64,000 bases of DNA from Deltaproteobacteria bacterium (lineage in GTDB: Bacteria; Lernaellota; Lernaellaia; JACKCT01). The position numbers and the translations under genes were made by a program. The stretch is from NCBI GenBank assembly GCA_020633895.1, contig JACKCT010000001.1, positions 372,001 to 436,000 of the forward strand, given 5' to 3'. Below, one piece after another: positions 27,547 through 36,016 of the stretch; position 1 is the stretch's first letter, and each line of letters starts with the position of its first letter. Below the pieces are notes generated by a model. The model did no database searches and was not told the DNA's origin. It saw nothing but the letters and a program-made list of their open reading frames with translations.

Positions 27547-28839
27547 ATGGCTTGGCGCTTTCTCCTGACGGCTTTCTTGCTGGCGGTTGTCGTGGCGTCC
27601 GCTGTCGCGTGCGGCGGGGACGATGACGACGACGACACCTCGGCGGACGACGACGCGGATGACGATTCGACGGACGACGATGACGACACCTCCGACGACG
27701 ACACGACCGACGACGATATCGGCGGCGACATCATGATTTCGGCCTACACGCAGATCGTGCCTTCCGAGCTGATGCCCGAAGAGGTAGCGCCCCAGGACGC
27801 CAACAACAACCTGGACGTGGTCGAGCACGAGGGCCGCTATTACCTGGCCTTTCGCACCGGGCCGTTCCATTTCGCCAGCCCGGACGTGGTGATGTATGTC
27901 GTCTCCAGCGACGACCAGGTCAATTGGGAATACGAAACCGAATTCACCATGGAACGCGACCTGCGCGAGCCCCGGCTGCTGTCCTTCGACGGCAAGCTGT
28001 TCCTCTATTTTGCCCTGCTGGGCGAGAGCGCGTTCGACTTTGAGCCGGGCGGGATGATGGTCTCCGAACGCAAAGGCGCCGGCGACTGGACCGAGCCCGT
28101 GCCGGTCGAGGAAGAGATCGGCTACATCCCCTGGCGGACCAAGGCCATCGACGGCGTGCCCTATATGATCGCCTACGAAGGCGGCGGCAGCATCTACGAT
28201 TTCGTCGGCGACCCGGAGCCGATCAAGGTCCATTGGTTGACCACCGAGGACGGGTATGACTGGAGTGCCGTGGATCCGGAGCACGAAGTGGTGCTCGAGG
28301 GCGGTAATTCGGAGACCGATTGGGTCTTCCTGGACGACGGCTCACTGGTGGCCGTCACGCGCAACGAGGCCGGCGACGAATTCGGCTGGGGCTCGAAGAT
28401 CTGCCGGGCGGACGCGGACAACCTGGGCGACTGGCAGTGCGCCGGCGATCCGAAAAAATACGACTCGCCCCTCGTCTTCCGAACGCAGGACAATCGCGTC
28501 TTCCTGATCGGCCGTCGCAACGTGACCGAAGACGGGCTGTACGATTTGGGCCGCGACGACCTGTCCGAGACGCTCCAGGGGATCTATTACGAACTCGCCT
28601 ACTGGGTCAAACCCAAGCGCTGCTCCCTGTGGAGCGTGGACCCGGAGACCCTGTCGGTCGACTTCGTGCTGGACCTGCCGTCTTCGGGCGACACGTGCTT
28701 TGCCGGAATCATCGACTACGGCGACGACACCTTCGAGGTTTACAACTACACGTCGCCGCCCACCCAGGGCGACCTGTGGTGGATCCAGGGGCAGCTTGCG
28801 CCGACGTTCATTTATCGCCTGACGCTGACCATCCCCTGA
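27547..28839 (+). CDS. Asp-linker lipoprotein with sialidase-like beta-propeller
   Basis: 430 residues. ATG 27547 has GGAG 8 bases upstream and begins a clean lipoprotein signal (MAWRFLLTAFLLAVVVASAVAC); the frame opens further upstream but without support. An acidic linker of about 38 residues follows. The domain has sheet-turn motifs of sialidase/glycosidase-like propellers: SSDDQVNWEYETEF, LTTEDGYDWSAVD, FRTQDNRVFLIGRRN. Catalytic residues cannot be assigned. Predicted to be surface-exposed, perhaps glycan-binding or glycan-degrading. Confidence 0.83.
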   Translation: MAWRFLLTAFLLAVVVASAVACGGDDDDDDTSADDDADDDSTDDDDDTSDDDTTDDDIGGDIMISAYTQIVPSELMPEEVAPQDANNNLDVVEHEGRYYLAFRTGPFHFASPDVVMYVVSSDDQVNWEYETEFTMERDLREPRLLSFDGKLFLYFALLGESAFDFEPGGMMVSERKGAGDWTEPVPVEEEIGYIPWRTKAIDGVPYMIAYEGGGSIYDFVGDPEPIKVHWLTTEDGYDWSAVDPEHEVVLEGGNSETDWVFLDDGSLVAVTRNEAGDEFGWGSKICRADADNLGDWQCAGDPKKYDSPLVFRTQDNRVFLIGRRNVTEDGLYDLGRDDLSETLQGIYYELAYWVKPKRCSLWSVDPETLSVDFVLDLPSSGDTCFAGIIDYGDDTFEVYNYTSPPTQGDLWWIQGQLAPTFIYRLTLTIP

Positions 28840-28883
28840 CAGGCGACCGCGCAACGCCCGCGACTTAAAGGAAGCGAGCCGAT

Positions 28884-29246
28884 ATGCGCTATCTCAAGGT
28901 GCAATACACGATCAAACCCGGCGTGCTCGACCAGGTCCGCGCGGCGATCAACAAACTCGTGGCGGACGTGAAGGAAAACGAGATCGGCGTGCTGTCCTAT
29001 GACGTCTATTGGGAGGAGCCGACACGGCGCTTCACCCATCTGATCACCTATCTGGACGACGTGGCCGACGAGATCCATCGCAACGAGCCCCACCTCATCG
29101 AGTTCGTCACCAAGATGCATCCTTTGGGTGAGATCGATCCCAAGCCGACGATCATCGAGACTCTCCGAGGCCATGTTCCGTCGGGGGCGGTGCTCTTCGC
29201 TTCAACGAAGCAGCTCAATGACAAAGAAGGGGAACGGGAGAGCTAG
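28884..29246 (+). CDS. small protein with ABM-like (dimeric alpha/beta barrel) fold
   Basis: 120 residues with AAAGGAAG before the ATG. The sequence MRYLKVQYTIKPGVLDQVRAAI .. ENEIGVLSYDVYWEEPTRRF .. THLITYLDDVADEIHRNEPH follows the antibiotic biosynthesis monooxygenase (ABM) pattern: strand, helix, then a Y.VYxxE strand and a His-containing helix. Such proteins are often cofactor-free oxygenases or have no known substrate. The end overlaps the convergent hydrolase stop by 4 bases. Confidence 0.72.
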   Translation: MRYLKVQYTIKPGVLDQVRAAINKLVADVKENEIGVLSYDVYWEEPTRRFTHLITYLDDVADEIHRNEPHLIEFVTKMHPLGEIDPKPTIIETLRGHVPSGAVLFASTKQLNDKEGERES

Positions 29247-30142
29247 GCGCCCGTCCCGGCGGCGTGCTCGGTGAGGAATTTCGCGACATCGTCGATCGCG
29301 GCATCGTCCATTTCCTCGGCCACGAAGTGCCCCACATTCGCCAGGCGATCCACCTGGGCTTCCGGGAACGCCTCGCGCCAGCGATCCAGGTAGATTTCGG
29401 GAAACACCTTGTCCGCCATGCCCCAGACCAGGCGCATCGGCTTGCCGGCCAGCGCATCCCGCCGATCCCAATAGCTCTGATACCAGTCGTTGCGTTCGGC
29501 CAGTTCCCGGACGTACCGCCATTCGCCGTTGCGTTCGTCGGGCGTGCGCGTGGTCGACTGGTAATGGCGCTTCACGACGTCCGTGTACTTGCCCTTGTCG
29601 GCAAAGACGGAAGGAATCAGCACTTTTTTGGTGAAATCGAATCGGCGATACAGCGCCCGGCCGACGCGCCCTCCGAACATCCGCACCACCAGGCGCACCG
29701 TCTTGTCGTCCGCGGACGACCACAGCCAGGTGTTCATCACCACCAACGCCGTGATCCGCTCGGGCGTCTCGATCGCTTGGGACAGGCCGATCGGCCCGCC
29801 GAAGTCGTGGACGACCAGTGCGAATTTTTCGAGCCCCAGGTGGTCGATGAGCCGCCGCAGGTTTTCGGCGTGGAACGGGACGGTGTAGGGCGCGTTCGCG
29901 GGTTTGTCGGACAGGCCGAATCCCAGGTTGTCCGGCGCGATGCACCGGTGCGTCGGGGCGAGTCGCCGGATGAGGCGGCGATAGAGGAACGACCAGGTCG
30001 GCGTCCCATGCACGAAGACGACGGCCGGGCCTTCGCCTTCGTCCACATAGCGCATGCGTCCGGCGGGTTGTTCGAACTCGGCGACACGAAACGGATAGGC
30101 GTCGCGATCGAGCCATTCCGGCGGCGTCACCTCCGTGGTCAT
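29243..30142 (-). CDS. haloalkane dehalogenase-like alpha/beta hydrolase
   Basis: 299 residues. The nucleophile motif VVHDFGGPIG has Asp113 instead of Ser, as in haloalkane dehalogenases; HGTPTWSF (45-52) forms the oxyanion hole and NVGHFVAEE carries the general-base His. In classical members the residue after the nucleophile is Trp (halide binding); here it is Phe114, while W50 follows HGTPT. Hydrolysis of a carbon-halogen bond is therefore plausible but the substrate is open. The ATG overlaps the stop of the membrane protein gene as ATGA. Confidence 0.85.
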   Translation of the reverse strand: MTTEVTPPEWLDRDAYPFRVAEFEQPAGRMRYVDEGEGPAVVFVHGTPTWSFLYRRLIRRLAPTHRCIAPDNLGFGLSDKPANAPYTVPFHAENLRRLIDHLGLEKFALVVHDFGGPIGLSQAIETPERITALVVMNTWLWSSADDKTVRLVVRMFGGRVGRALYRRFDFTKKVLIPSVFADKGKYTDVVKRHYQSTTRTPDERNGEWRYVRELAERNDWYQSYWDRRDALAGKPMRLVWGMADKVFPEIYLDRWREAFPEAQVDRLANVGHFVAEEMDDAAIDDVAKFLTEHAAGTGA

Positions 30143-32163
30143 CGGATCGGCCGTCTCAATCGCGCCTGATGAGCCGCGTGCCGGGCGTCGGCCGCTTCGA
30201 TCAGCGCGAAAAAGAGGAAGACGAACAGCGAGACCATCGAGAGCGCCGCGCCGTATTTGAGCGTCGAGGGCGTGAAACGCAGTTCCAGCGTATGTTCGCC
30301 GGCGTCGGGCAGATGCACCGAGACGCGGCTCTTGGCCCGGTAAACGGGCACGAGCTGGTCCTTGACGTGCCAGCCGTGGTGGTAATTGCGATTGATGTGC
30401 ATGCGTCCGTCCGGCTTCTCGTGACGCACCTTGATCAGGAAACGATCCGCGTCCTCGGTCACGCCGAGGATTTCTCCTTCGCCCCGCAGCAATTCCACCG
30501 GGCCGGGATAGGACGGATTGCGTCGCAGGCGCGGCTCGTTGCCCCGGACGCGGACGGTGAACGCCTCCCGCATGCGCCGCGCGCCGCGAAGCCCGGTCAA
30601 CGCGTCGGTCACGGCGAATTGCTGCTCGATCAGGACCATCGGATGCCACGCCAGGTCGTTGGGCCGAGCGCGATAGGGACGCACGGTCACGGGGGTGAGC
30701 GCGCCGGTCTCGTCGCGGAAGACGTCCAGGCGATCCGGCGACCAGGGCTCGGGCACGTGAAACGTTCGCCCATGATCGGCCCGGGACGCGGCCAGGGCCA
30801 TGCCCAGGACGAACACGACCAGGAACGTCCGGCCGAATCGCCGATTGGATTGGACGATCTGTTCGAACGACAGCGCCGCCAAACCGCCCAGGGCAATCAG
30901 CAGAAAGATCGGCGTGACGCTCATCGGCTCGCTCACGCCCGTCAGGCAGTTCCAAAAATCCGCCGCCCAGCCGCCGCGAATCGTCATCGCCGGCAACAGG
31001 GCGAAGACGAACAGCACGCCCGCCAATCGGCGCGTCGCGTTCTTTCTCGGCAGCGTCACCGCGCCGCCCGCCGCGAGCACCAGCACGAAGATGAGAATTG
31101 CCGAACTGCCGCCGGGAACGAGATGGGCCGCCAGGTCGTGCAGGCGTTCGGCGACCGTGGACGCCGTGTGGTGCCACGAGCCGTATCGCCGTCCCGCCCG
31201 GGAGAAGTGGCCGCGAAGAAGCTCGGACACGGTGATCGCCAACATCAGCGTCGTAATGCCGGAGAGCACGGCCTTTTGCTTGCGACCCGTGCGCGACATT
31301 TTCAGCGTCGCGATAAGGCCGACAATGGCCAGAACGCCCACGAGGACGACGAGCGTCCAGAAACCGGCGGTCGTCCCGCTGCTCGCGGCGGCGGCGCGCA
31401 GGTTGCGACGGGTGACGATCTCGATGAGCGGAAACCACTTGATGCTGCCGAGCAGAAACGACGTGCCCAAGGCCAGGATCATCATTTCGATGCCCGCCTC
31501 GCGCTCCTCGGCCGATTGCCGCGAACGCAGCCACCCGGCGAGGGCAAACAGCGCGAACAAAAACGCCGTCGCCGGTCCGGCCTGGAACGCCGCCATCGTC
31601 ACCATCCCGCCGATCAGCAGGGCGGGCAGCGTCTTGGCGGGGGCATGCAGCACGATCGCCAACGCGGGCGCGGCCCAGAGCACCTGCAACGCCAGCGGGT
31701 CGTGGGCAATTTTGTCCTGCACCCACCCGGAGACCGGCACCAGCACCGACGCCGCCAGCGACGCCTCCCGCTGGGCGCCCAACCGTCGCGCCAGCAGGTA
31801 CAGGCCCACCGCCCCGGCGACGACGGCCAGATACCCCTTAAACTTCGTGGCCCAAAAGGCGCTGGAGATGGGCAGGAGCAGCAGGCTGATCGGCGAAAGC
31901 GTGCCGTCGGTGGGGTGGGAGCCCAAGGGAACGCCGCCGTCCACGTAGGGGTTCAAGCTCGGGATCATGTGCCAGCGATCCCAGGCGGCGCGGGCGGAGG
32001 CGTCGAAGATCGCGGCGTCCATCCAGGCGGCCAACGACTTGTTGGTCGGCACGTGAATGGAGTCGGACGGGGCGATCAGCGTCGGCAGCAAAATCGCGAC
32101 GAGCAACGCCACGGCGACGTACATCGCCGCCGGCGAGCGTAGGGACGACATCCAGGCCCTCAT
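30139..32163 (-). CDS. polytopic membrane protein, YfhO/GT-C-like
   Basis: 674 residues with a first helix at 13-30, about 12 further predicted helices, and a soluble beta-rich region near the C-terminus (about 520-640: NYHHGWHV.DQLVPVYRAKSRVSVHLP) before a final helix. This order, polytopic helices then a small beta domain and a last helix, resembles the YfhO family of predicted lipid-linked sugar transferases. The first extracytoplasmic loop (DAAIFDASARAAWDRWHMIP) has the position of GT-C catalytic loops. The function is inferred only at this level. Confidence 0.75.
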   Translation of the reverse strand: MRAWMSSLRSPAAMYVAVALLVAILLPTLIAPSDSIHVPTNKSLAAWMDAAIFDASARAAWDRWHMIPSLNPYVDGGVPLGSHPTDGTLSPISLLLLPISSAFWATKFKGYLAVVAGAVGLYLLARRLGAQREASLAASVLVPVSGWVQDKIAHDPLALQVLWAAPALAIVLHAPAKTLPALLIGGMVTMAAFQAGPATAFLFALFALAGWLRSRQSAEEREAGIEMMILALGTSFLLGSIKWFPLIEIVTRRNLRAAAASSGTTAGFWTLVVLVGVLAIVGLIATLKMSRTGRKQKAVLSGITTLMLAITVSELLRGHFSRAGRRYGSWHHTASTVAERLHDLAAHLVPGGSSAILIFVLVLAAGGAVTLPRKNATRRLAGVLFVFALLPAMTIRGGWAADFWNCLTGVSEPMSVTPIFLLIALGGLAALSFEQIVQSNRRFGRTFLVVFVLGMALAASRADHGRTFHVPEPWSPDRLDVFRDETGALTPVTVRPYRARPNDLAWHPMVLIEQQFAVTDALTGLRGARRMREAFTVRVRGNEPRLRRNPSYPGPVELLRGEGEILGVTEDADRFLIKVRHEKPDGRMHINRNYHHGWHVKDQLVPVYRAKSRVSVHLPDAGEHTLELRFTPSTLKYGAALSMVSLFVFLFFALIEAADARHAAHQARLRRPIR

Positions 32164-32173
32164 CGTCCCGGCC

Positions 32174-32869
32174 TCATAGTTCCACCCGGATTTCGTCGGT
32201 CACGGCGATGCGTTTGACGCCGCTGGTGCATCGCGCGGCGAAGATGCCCACGCCCGTGTCGGCCGCCTCGCGAAGGGCGGTCGCGAAGTCCGGGTCGGTT
32301 TCGTCGTTGGGAGAAACCACGTCGCAGTCCGGCCGTTGAACGCAAAAGAGGATGGCCGCGTCGTCCCCGCCGCGTACCCGTTCGGTCGCCTCGCGCACGT
32401 GCTTCGCGCCGCGAATCGTCGGGGCGTCGGGGAAGAATCCGTGGCGGCCGATCACCAGGTTGCAGGCTTTGACTTCCATGGTCATCTCGCGATTCGTCGT
32501 CCGGTGGCGCAGCAGGAAATCCACACGGGATGCCCCCTGGCGCACCTCGCGGGCGGCCGTGTCATAGTCGGCCAGAGACGGAATTTTTCGGGCGCGCAAC
32601 GCCTCGTCGGCCAGGTCGTTGGCCAGGTAGGACTGCAGATTCACCAGCACGCGCCCCTTGCGAACCGCCGACAGCTCCCAGTCCAGCTTGCGCGTGGGCG
32701 AGGGGACATAGCGGCCGTAGCATTCCACTCCCGGAATCAGCAGTTCGTGCATGCGTCCGGGGTTGGGAAGATGGGCCGGCGTCGGCGTTCCATTCACGAG
32801 AATTTCCGCCACAAAGCGATTGCGTCGGGCCAGGAATCGGGCCCGCGTCAGCGGCGGGTCGTACAACAT
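32174..32869 (-). CDS. sfsA: SfsA family protein
   Basis: 231 residues, standard length. Family motifs: YDPPLTRARFLARRNRFVAEI at the start, HLPNPGRMHELL, SRVDFLLRH, MEVKACNLV and DAPTIRGAKHVREA. The central VDFLL...EVK core looks like a PD-(D/E)XK nuclease-type fold. SfsA was named for sugar fermentation stimulation; its biochemical role is unsettled. It lies 10 bases before the membrane protein and probably shares its transcript. Confidence 0.95.
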   Translation of the reverse strand: MLYDPPLTRARFLARRNRFVAEILVNGTPTPAHLPNPGRMHELLIPGVECYGRYVPSPTRKLDWELSAVRKGRVLVNLQSYLANDLADEALRARKIPSLADYDTAAREVRQGASRVDFLLRHRTTNREMTMEVKACNLVIGRHGFFPDAPTIRGAKHVREATERVRGGDDAAILFCVQRPDCDVVSPNDETDPDFATALREAADTGVGIFAARCTSGVKRIAVTDEIRVEL

Positions 32870-32977
32870 CAGCCCGGCATCCTAGAGGCCCGGTTTTGGG
32901 GTGTCAACGCGCAGCGGAGACCGTTGTTTTTGAGCCCCGAGTGTCGTTTGGTGGGTTGCTTCGACCAAGAGAATAGT

Positions 32978-33097
32978 GTGTCATCCTGAACGCAGTGAAG
33001 GACCTAGGTACAACCCAAGATGATCCAGCGATGTTCGACTCGGCATCCGATCATTTCGGTACGCGCCAAGATCCTTCGCTAAAGCTCAGGATGACAC
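32978..33097. repeat. family C repeat, 120 bp
   Basis: Ends are inverted: GTGTCATCCTGAACGCAGTG at the left and GCTCAGGATGACAC at the right. An internal AAGATCCTTCGCT is a second match to the left arm (AGTGAAGGACCT). Related copies: 51075-51180 and part of 19547-19605. Confidence 0.8.
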
Positions 33098-33127
33098 TCA
33101 AATCACTTGTTGGACTGGTTTTTCCCC

Positions 33128-33589
33128 ATGCCCACCCCGAAGCGCATCCTCTTCCTCTGCACCCGCAACCGCTGCCGCTCCCAAATGGCGGAGGCGCTGA
33201 TCCGCCATGATTTCGGCGACAAAGTGGAGGTGCATTCGGCGGGAACGCAGCCGGCGACGCCCCATCCCCTGGCCCTGCGTGTTTTGTCGGAGATCGGTGT
33301 CGATCATACTGGGGCGCGCAGCAAAAATATGGAGGAATTCGACGGCCAGACCTTCGACGCGGTCGCGACGCTCTGCGACAGCGCGAACGAGACCTGCCCG
33401 GTCTTCATCGGCGGAACCCAGCGCGCCCATCTGGGTTTCGACGACCCCGACGCGGCCTCCGGCACCGAGGAGGAAATCCTCGCCGTCTTCCGCCGCGTCC
33501 GCGACGAGATCCGCGAGCGGGTGGGGGCGTGGGTGCGGGAGGAGGTCCTAGGCGGGGATTCGTCGACTTTTCAGAGCCGCGCACGGTAG
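33128..33589 (+). CDS. arsenate reductase ArsC-type (LMW-PTP fold)
   Basis: 153 residues from ATG 33128. All three redox Cys of thioredoxin-coupled ArsC are in place: C11 in the P-loop CTRNRCRSQMAEA, C83 and C90 in LCDSANETC (S. aureus ArsC: 10/82/89). Unlike canonical CTGNSCRSQ, the P-loop has Arg at the Gly and Ser positions, which may change substrate binding. It should reduce arsenate or act as a phosphatase. The last residues (STFQSRAR) and the stop come from a family A repeat, so the C-terminus was reshaped by the repeat. Confidence 0.85.
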   Translation: MPTPKRILFLCTRNRCRSQMAEALIRHDFGDKVEVHSAGTQPATPHPLALRVLSEIGVDHTGARSKNMEEFDGQTFDAVATLCDSANETCPVFIGGTQRAHLGFDDPDAASGTEEEILAVFRRVRDEIRERVGAWVREEVLGGDSSTFQSRAR

Positions 33590-33599
33590 TAAGCGGTTT
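33568..33599 (+). repeat. family A repeat, overlapping the end of the ArsC-like gene
   Basis: TTTTCAGAGCCGCGCACGG followed by TAGTAAGCGGTTT; CCGC/GCGG stem. The TAG in its loop is the stop codon of the upstream gene. Confidence 0.8.
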
Positions 33600-33676
33600 A
33601 GAACGTCCCCGCACGCCACAAAGAGGAGTTGGAGGTCATCGAAAAAAACGAAAGCGGTTTGCAGGGCCGAAATCGA

Positions 33677-33736
33677 CCCCTCCCTACCAGCCTTCGCCAA
33701 AGGCTACGGCTTGGCAAGCCGGTCGGGGCTCTGAAG
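33677..33736 (-). repeat. family A repeat, composite copy with loop insert
   Basis: On the minus strand it starts TTCAGAGCCCCGACC and ends GTAGGGAGGGGT with about 31 inserted bases (core CCGTAGCCTTTGGCGAAGG). The insert sits at the same place as in the 16992-17047 copy, and the CCCC/GGGG stem is intact. Confidence 0.78.
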
Positions 33737-33839
33737 GGGCGAAATCGTTGACAATCTCCGGGCGATTGGCTAAAAGCGCCGTCTCGTTTCGTGTGGACCG
33801 GGTTTTCGGCGGCGAAACGAATGACCAACGAGGTTTCAA

Positions 33840-34034
33840 ATGGCATCGAATTCGAAGAAGAAGAAGGCGATTCGTAAGCACCGGGATCGTCGGATGGGCA
33901 TGGATCGCAAGCGTCGTCTGGCGCGCCTGGGCACCACGCCCAAGTTCCCGATTCACCCGGAGGGCGCTCCCGTCGAGCCCCAACCCGCGCAGACGCCCGC
34001 CCTGGCCGCCGAAGAGGCCGGTCAGGACTCGTAG
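33840..34034 (+). CDS. small basic protein, hypothetical
   Basis: 64 residues. The first half is very basic (SKKKKAIRKHRDRRMGMDRKRRLARLG), then TTPKFPIHP, then a Pro/Ala-rich tail. Such a charge pattern suggests nucleic acid or ribosome contact, but no family is named with confidence. The binding site is weak (GAGGT, 6 bases before ATG). The 3' end overlaps nadD on the other strand by 13 bases. Confidence 0.68.
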   Translation: MASNSKKKKAIRKHRDRRMGMDRKRRLARLGTTPKFPIHPEGAPVEPQPAQTPALAAEEAGQDS

Positions 34035-34678
34035 AGCCCCGTCTTTCGGATGTAGTCTCCCACGGCCGACGGCACCAGGTCGTCGGTCGGTTCATGCGTT
34101 TCCAGGCGCGCGCGGATTTGCGTGCTGGATACGTCAATCGACTCGATTTCCAGATAATAAATGCGCGTCCCCGACTCCTCGTGCCAGAGAGAGCCGTCGG
34201 CCATGACGTCGTAAAGCTCGGCCAGACGCCCCAGGGGCTTGTCCAACTCCTCGCGCTCATACCCCGGACGCAGCAGCACCGCCCAATCGGCCATGGGCAG
34301 CACCGACTCCACGTCGTACCAGGTCGCGATATCCTTATACGCGTCGATCCCCAGTAAAAACGTGAACTTCGCGTTGGGATAGGTCTGATGCAGTTCGCGC
34401 ATGGTGTCGCGGGTGTAGCTGTTGCCGCCCCGGCGGACCTCCAAGTCCGAAACTTCGAACCCGGCCCGATCCCCGATCGCCAGCCGCGTCATTTCCAGAC
34501 GATGGTCGGCGGAGGTGTCGTTTTCCAGTTCCTTGTGGGGAGGCACATGGGAGGGAACGAAGATCACGATGTCCAGATGCAGTCGCCGCTTCGCTTCGTC
34601 CGCCGCGCGCAGGTGGCCGTTGTGGATCGGATTGAACGTTCCCCCGAAAACGCCGATATTCAAGCGCTTATCCAGCAT
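34022..34678 (-). CDS. nadD: nicotinate-nucleotide adenylyltransferase
   Basis: 218 residues. NAD synthesis, joining nicotinate mononucleotide and ATP. Signature GVFGGTFNPIHNGHLRAADEA with the HxGH ATP site, FVPSHVPPHK, TFLLGIDAYKDIATWYDVE and ISSTQIR-like DVSSTQIRARLE (ISSTxIR motif) near the end. It lies alone on the minus strand between two plus-strand genes. Confidence 0.96.
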   Translation of the reverse strand: MLDKRLNIGVFGGTFNPIHNGHLRAADEAKRRLHLDIVIFVPSHVPPHKELENDTSADHRLEMTRLAIGDRAGFEVSDLEVRRGGNSYTRDTMRELHQTYPNAKFTFLLGIDAYKDIATWYDVESVLPMADWAVLLRPGYEREELDKPLGRLAELYDVMADGSLWHEESGTRIYYLEIESIDVSSTQIRARLETHEPTDDLVPSAVGDYIRKTGLYES

Positions 34679-34817
34679 TCCCCCACGCTAGCAGACCCGC
34701 GACATGCCGGACAAGATGCCGACCCCGTGCGGCAATTTGTCGCGGATGGACAACCGCATTCGAGCCCGCTAAGTTGACGCCCGTCCACGCCGCCAATTTG
34801 CCGCCAAGGAGCCGAAC

Positions 34818-35297
34818 TTGACGAGCCCGCCGGAAGTCTTCATGGGGGATTTCGCCCGTGTTTTCGTTGTGTTGCATGCGATTTCCGGAATGATGGCCGC
34901 GGCGGTGTCGGCTCACCTGGCGCTCTACTCTTGGAAGTCGTTGAAGACCGGCTTCGACGGCCCCCGCATCCGCGCCTTCGCCCGGGTCACTTTCGGCGCA
35001 TGGGCGGTGTGCATCGCGAGCGGGATGCTGGCTTATCCCAAATTCCGCTATTTCGCCCGCGCTCTCTACCTGGATCGTCACGCCCCTTGGGCCGCCAATC
35101 TGTTCGATATCAAGGAAAACCTGGGCATGCTGCTGCTGCCGATCGTCTTGATCGCGCTCTTTTTGGCGCTGGGCGAGCGAGGGCCGAAGGGCTCGGGTAC
35201 GCGAAGGGTGTTGGCCGTCGCCGCGACAGCGTGTTTCATCACGCTCACGCTCTGCGTAGTCGCGGGACTATTCGTGACGCTGGCGAAGGGAATATGA
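34818..35297 (+). CDS. small membrane protein, four helices
   Basis: 159 residues, TTG start at 34818 with AAGGAG 7 bases upstream. Four hydrophobic helices (around 14-35, 54-70, 98-117, 130-153) with a conserved-looking FARVTFGAWAVCIASGMLAYPKF segment. No family recognised. The end overlaps the next membrane protein gene by 4 bases (ATGA), so the two are probably partners. Confidence 0.78.
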   Translation: MTSPPEVFMGDFARVFVVLHAISGMMAAAVSAHLALYSWKSLKTGFDGPRIRAFARVTFGAWAVCIASGMLAYPKFRYFARALYLDRHAPWAANLFDIKENLGMLLLPIVLIALFLALGERGPKGSGTRRVLAVAATACFITLTLCVVAGLFVTLAKGI

Positions 35298-35695
35298 CCG
35301 GCGCTGAACGCAAAATCGTGACCGCCTCCGTCGGCGGGTTGGTCTACGTTCTGTCGGCGTTGTTCGCTCAGATCGCGGGCTGGCCGGTGCTTTGGTATCT
35401 GCCGGTGGCGCGCGGTTGGGCCCTGGCTCCCCATCCGCCGACGGGCGTGCTCGGCATGGACCTTTACGGCCGCTACCTGCTCGCCGGTGTCCTGGGCGCG
35501 GTGGCCGCCGGGGTGACTTGGGCCGCGACCGGCCGCATGGCGAAATCCGACGCGAAGGACGCCGCCGCCCCCGTTCCGGCCGTGTTCTGGGTGGCGTTGC
35601 TGGTCTTCGCGGGCGTGTCGCTGACCTTCATCATCCTGCTCGCGACGCGAAGCCTGACCCCGCCGCCGCTGCCGGATTGGTACGTGCCTCGGTAA
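35294..35695 (+). CDS. small membrane protein, paired with the upstream gene
   Basis: 133 residues, ATG overlapping the preceding TGA. Hydrophobic helices near 10-33, 58-80 and 97-118; ends DWYVPR. No motif for a catalytic or heme role is visible beyond scattered His and Trp (YLPVARGWALAPHPPTG). The function is unknown; coupling to the upstream gene suggests a two-subunit membrane complex. Confidence 0.75.
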   Translation: MTGAERKIVTASVGGLVYVLSALFAQIAGWPVLWYLPVARGWALAPHPPTGVLGMDLYGRYLLAGVLGAVAAGVTWAATGRMAKSDAKDAAAPVPAVFWVALLVFAGVSLTFIILLATRSLTPPPLPDWYVPR

Positions 35696-35724
35696 TTTTG
35701 CTGGGGTTTCGAGAATCTCTCCCC

Positions 35725-35754
35725 GTTTCAGAGCCCCGAATGATAGGGAGGGGT
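35725..35754 (+). repeat. family A repeat, CCCC/GGGG form
   Basis: GTTTCAGAGCCCCGAATG followed by ATAGGGAGGGGT. It lies in the 320-bp gap 35696-36016, which has no gene other than the radical SAM leader frame. Confidence 0.8.
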
Positions 35755-35822
35755 CTAGCGCGACTCAGTACGTCACCAGCGTTTCCGACGCGTTATCCAT
35801 GTGGCGTTCCGGGACGTACCAG

Positions 35823-35852
35823 ACCGCTTACTACCGTGCGCGGCTCCGAAAG
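35823..35852 (-). repeat. family A repeat, CCGC/GCGG form
   Basis: On the minus strand CTTTCGGAGCCGCGCACGG followed by TAGTAAGCGGT. Convergent to the copy at 35725, about 70 bp apart. Confidence 0.78.
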
Positions 35853-36016
35853 ATTGGCGAAGATTGCCGATCCCGCGAAATTCGGAGGCAGGCCCCCGCC
35901 GTTTTCGTCGGGCCCCTTGCTTGATAGCCTCCCGCCCCGTGGCTATGATGCGCCTTCGACCGTGCCGACGGTGAATGAAAACGTCGCGATTTGCCGACGT
36001 TATTGGAGACGACTTC

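Noticed and set aside
30169-32142. 657-codon plus-strand frame
   Set aside because: Shadow of the polytopic membrane protein; Arg/Gln/His-rich product typical of an antisense frame.
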